Below, in pieces: positions 62,708-64,000 of a stretch of 64,000 nt of DNA. The stretch is from contig NZ_JYKO02000001.1 in assembly GCF_000949385.2 (NCBI RefSeq), positions 2,964,648 to 3,028,647 on the forward strand. Reading direction: 5' to 3'. Position 1 is the stretch's first letter. Each line of letters opens with the position of its first letter. The translations under genes and the position numbers were made by a program. A model generated the notes under the pieces. It did not search any database and was not told where the DNA came from. It saw only the letters and a list, made by a program, of their open reading frames with translations. This DNA is from Pseudomonas sp. LFM046. GTDB lineage: Bacteria; Pseudomonadota; Gammaproteobacteria; Pseudomonadales; Pseudomonadaceae.

Positions 62708-64000
62708 ATGTCCGCACTCTCCACCCCGCAGAACCTCCCATCCGTCCTCGCCGGCCCCATGCTGCGCCGGCTCGAATCCCATCGACTGGTCCTTTGGCTG
62801 GTGGGGTCACGCAAGCTGACGCCAGTGCTGCGACTGATGGTGGGTGGAGAAAGTACCGAGCATCGGTTGGACGACGAGGCCTGCCGTGTGATTCCGATGG
62901 GGCGACACGCCTTCGTGCACCTGATCGACCTGCGCCTGGAGTCCCCGTTGCCGCTGGATCAGCAGGTCGACTATGACCTGCTGATCGACGGCGAAGGCAT
63001 CAGCCAATGGGCGCCGCACCTGATCCACGAGCATGCCGCGCAGCCGAGCTTCGTGCTGCGTTCGCGCATCGACCAACTGCTCCACGGTTCCTGCCGCAAG
63101 CCCCACTGCCCGGCGCACGACGGCTTGCTCTGCGCCGACCGTCTGCTGGCGGCGGGGCCAGCCCCCGAGCAGCGCCCTGCCTTGCTGATGCTGAGTGGCG
63201 ACCAGGTCTACGTCGACGACGTCGCCGGCCCCATGCTGCGAGCCATCCACGTGCTGATCGCCCGACTTGGCCTATTCGACGAACGCCTCGAAGGTGCGGT
63301 GGTGAGTGACAGCGCAGCGCTCTACGGACACCCTGCGAGTTACTACCACCGCGCTGACCTGCTACCAGCGCTGGAAAGCAATGAAACCCTCCGCGAGCGC
63401 TTCTTCCGTGGAGCCCGCAAGCCCATCTTCACCAGCAGCAATGCCGACAACCACCTGGTGACCCTGGCGGAAGTGCTGGCCATGTACCTGCTGGTCTGGT
63501 CGCCGGTGCCCTGGACACTGATCCAGCTGCAAATGCCGGCCTTGGGGCCGGCAGAAGCGGCGCGATACCGTCTGGAGGCCGCGCACCTGGAAGGATTTTG
63601 CGCGGGCCTTCCCGGCGTTGCGCGGGTGTTCGCTCACCTGCCGACGCTGATGATCTTCGATGACCACGACATCACCGACGACTGGAACCTCTCAGCCCAG
63701 TGGGAGCTGACCGCCTACGGTCATCCCTTCTCCAAGCGCATCATCGGTAACGCGCTGGTGGCCTACATGCTCTGCCAGGGCTGGGGTAACGACCCGGACG
63801 CCTTCGTCGAACCGCTGGAACGGATGGAAGCCCTGAGCGCCACAGCCGCCGCCGACAACCACCTGGCCAGCCCGGTGCTGGACGGGCTGATTGACCGCCT
63901 GCTGGGCTTCAACCGCTGGCAATACGTTCTGCCCACCACCCCGGCGCTGGTGGTGCTGGATACCCGCACTCGCCGCTGGCGCAGCGAAATCAACCTGAAG
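62708..64000 (+). CDS. PhoD-like metallophosphatase family protein (partial, runs off window)
   Basis: An open frame from ATG at 62708 continues past the right edge; 431 codons are visible. It encodes a PhoD-type phosphatase-like protein: LMLSGDQVYVDDVAGPM near residue 160 (metal-binding Asp), and MIFDDHDITDDWN near residue 315 (the DDHD/E metal motif). No signal peptide is seen, unlike exported PhoD, so a cytoplasmic family member is likely. The start is not well supported by a ribosome binding site; an in-frame ATG lies at 62759. Confidence 0.82.
   Translation, partial: MSALSTPQNLPSVLAGPMLRRLESHRLVLWLVGSRKLTPVLRLMVGGESTEHRLDDEACRVIPMGRHAFVHLIDLRLESPLPLDQQVDYDLLIDGEGISQWAPHLIHEHAAQPSFVLRSRIDQLLHGSCRKPHCPAHDGLLCADRLLAAGPAPEQRPALLMLSGDQVYVDDVAGPMLRAIHVLIARLGLFDERLEGAVVSDSAALYGHPASYYHRADLLPALESNETLRERFFRGARKPIFTSSNADNHLVTLAEVLAMYLLVWSPVPWTLIQLQMPALGPAEAARYRLEAAHLEGFCAGLPGVARVFAHLPTLMIFDDHDITDDWNLSAQWELTAYGHPFSKRIIGNALVAYMLCQGWGNDPDAFVEPLERMEALSATAAADNHLASPVLDGLIDRLLGFNRWQYVLPTTPALVVLDTRTRRWRSEINLK

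Overview
The window looks like a Pseudomonas-type gammaproteobacterial chromosome. It is GC-rich, and it carries a Pseudomonas-style caa3-like oxidase cluster, AGCS, SulP and bestrophin transporters, an AcoR-type sigma-54 regulator and several LysR/TetR regulators. No tRNA, rRNA or CRISPR array was recognised. Genus is inferred from gene content, not from a marker gene.

Left third (1-24.9 kb): a mobile defence island, almost entirely on the minus strand. It opens with the end of an IS3-family element that has cut an OLD-like ATPase gene. Next come, in reverse transcription order, an Avs-like STAND NTPase with a PD-(D/E)xK-type N-terminus, a Septu-like HNH nuclease/ATPase pair, a RES-domain protein, and a compact three-gene operon (62-aa protein, Cap4-like STAND NTPase, 480-aa protein of unknown function). 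A TnpT/TnpS resolution module of the Tn4651 type follows. Then comes a tightly overlapping tnsA-tnsB-tnsC-tniQ operon of a Tn7-like transposon, with a divergent gene for a tyrosine recombinase homologue that has lost key catalytic residues (TnsF-like). The defence genes are best read as cargo of this Tn7-like element, whose left end is not visible.

Middle (24.9-45 kb): metabolic genes. First is a four-gene operon of three RraA-like proteins plus an aminotransferase, divergent from a LysR regulator, followed by an alpha/beta hydrolase and an AGCS symporter. Next is a large catabolic unit: a Tat-exported small subunit, a GMC dehydrogenase, E1-alpha, a zinc alcohol dehydrogenase, E1-beta, a free-standing lipoyl domain, an E2 core and a lipoate-ligase-like protein. 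An outer-membrane channel protein, an AcoR-like regulator, a VOC protein and a second lipA plus tatA complete it. Four good -24/-12 promoters and a repeated TTACA-N2-TGTAA operator tie these transcripts together, so the regulator probably controls oxidation of an alcohol, diol or acetoin-like substrate along with the lipoylation and Tat capacity the enzymes need.

Right third (45-64 kb): a 186-bp MITE-like element, an integrase remnant, a SulP transporter and a broken malic enzyme gene. These are followed by a five-gene cytochrome c oxidase operon whose subunit II carries two cytochrome c domains. The window ends with assorted single genes: TetR, NTF2-like, bestrophin, PhyH-like, lipase, SDR/LysR pair, cupin and a PhoD-like phosphatase running off the edge.
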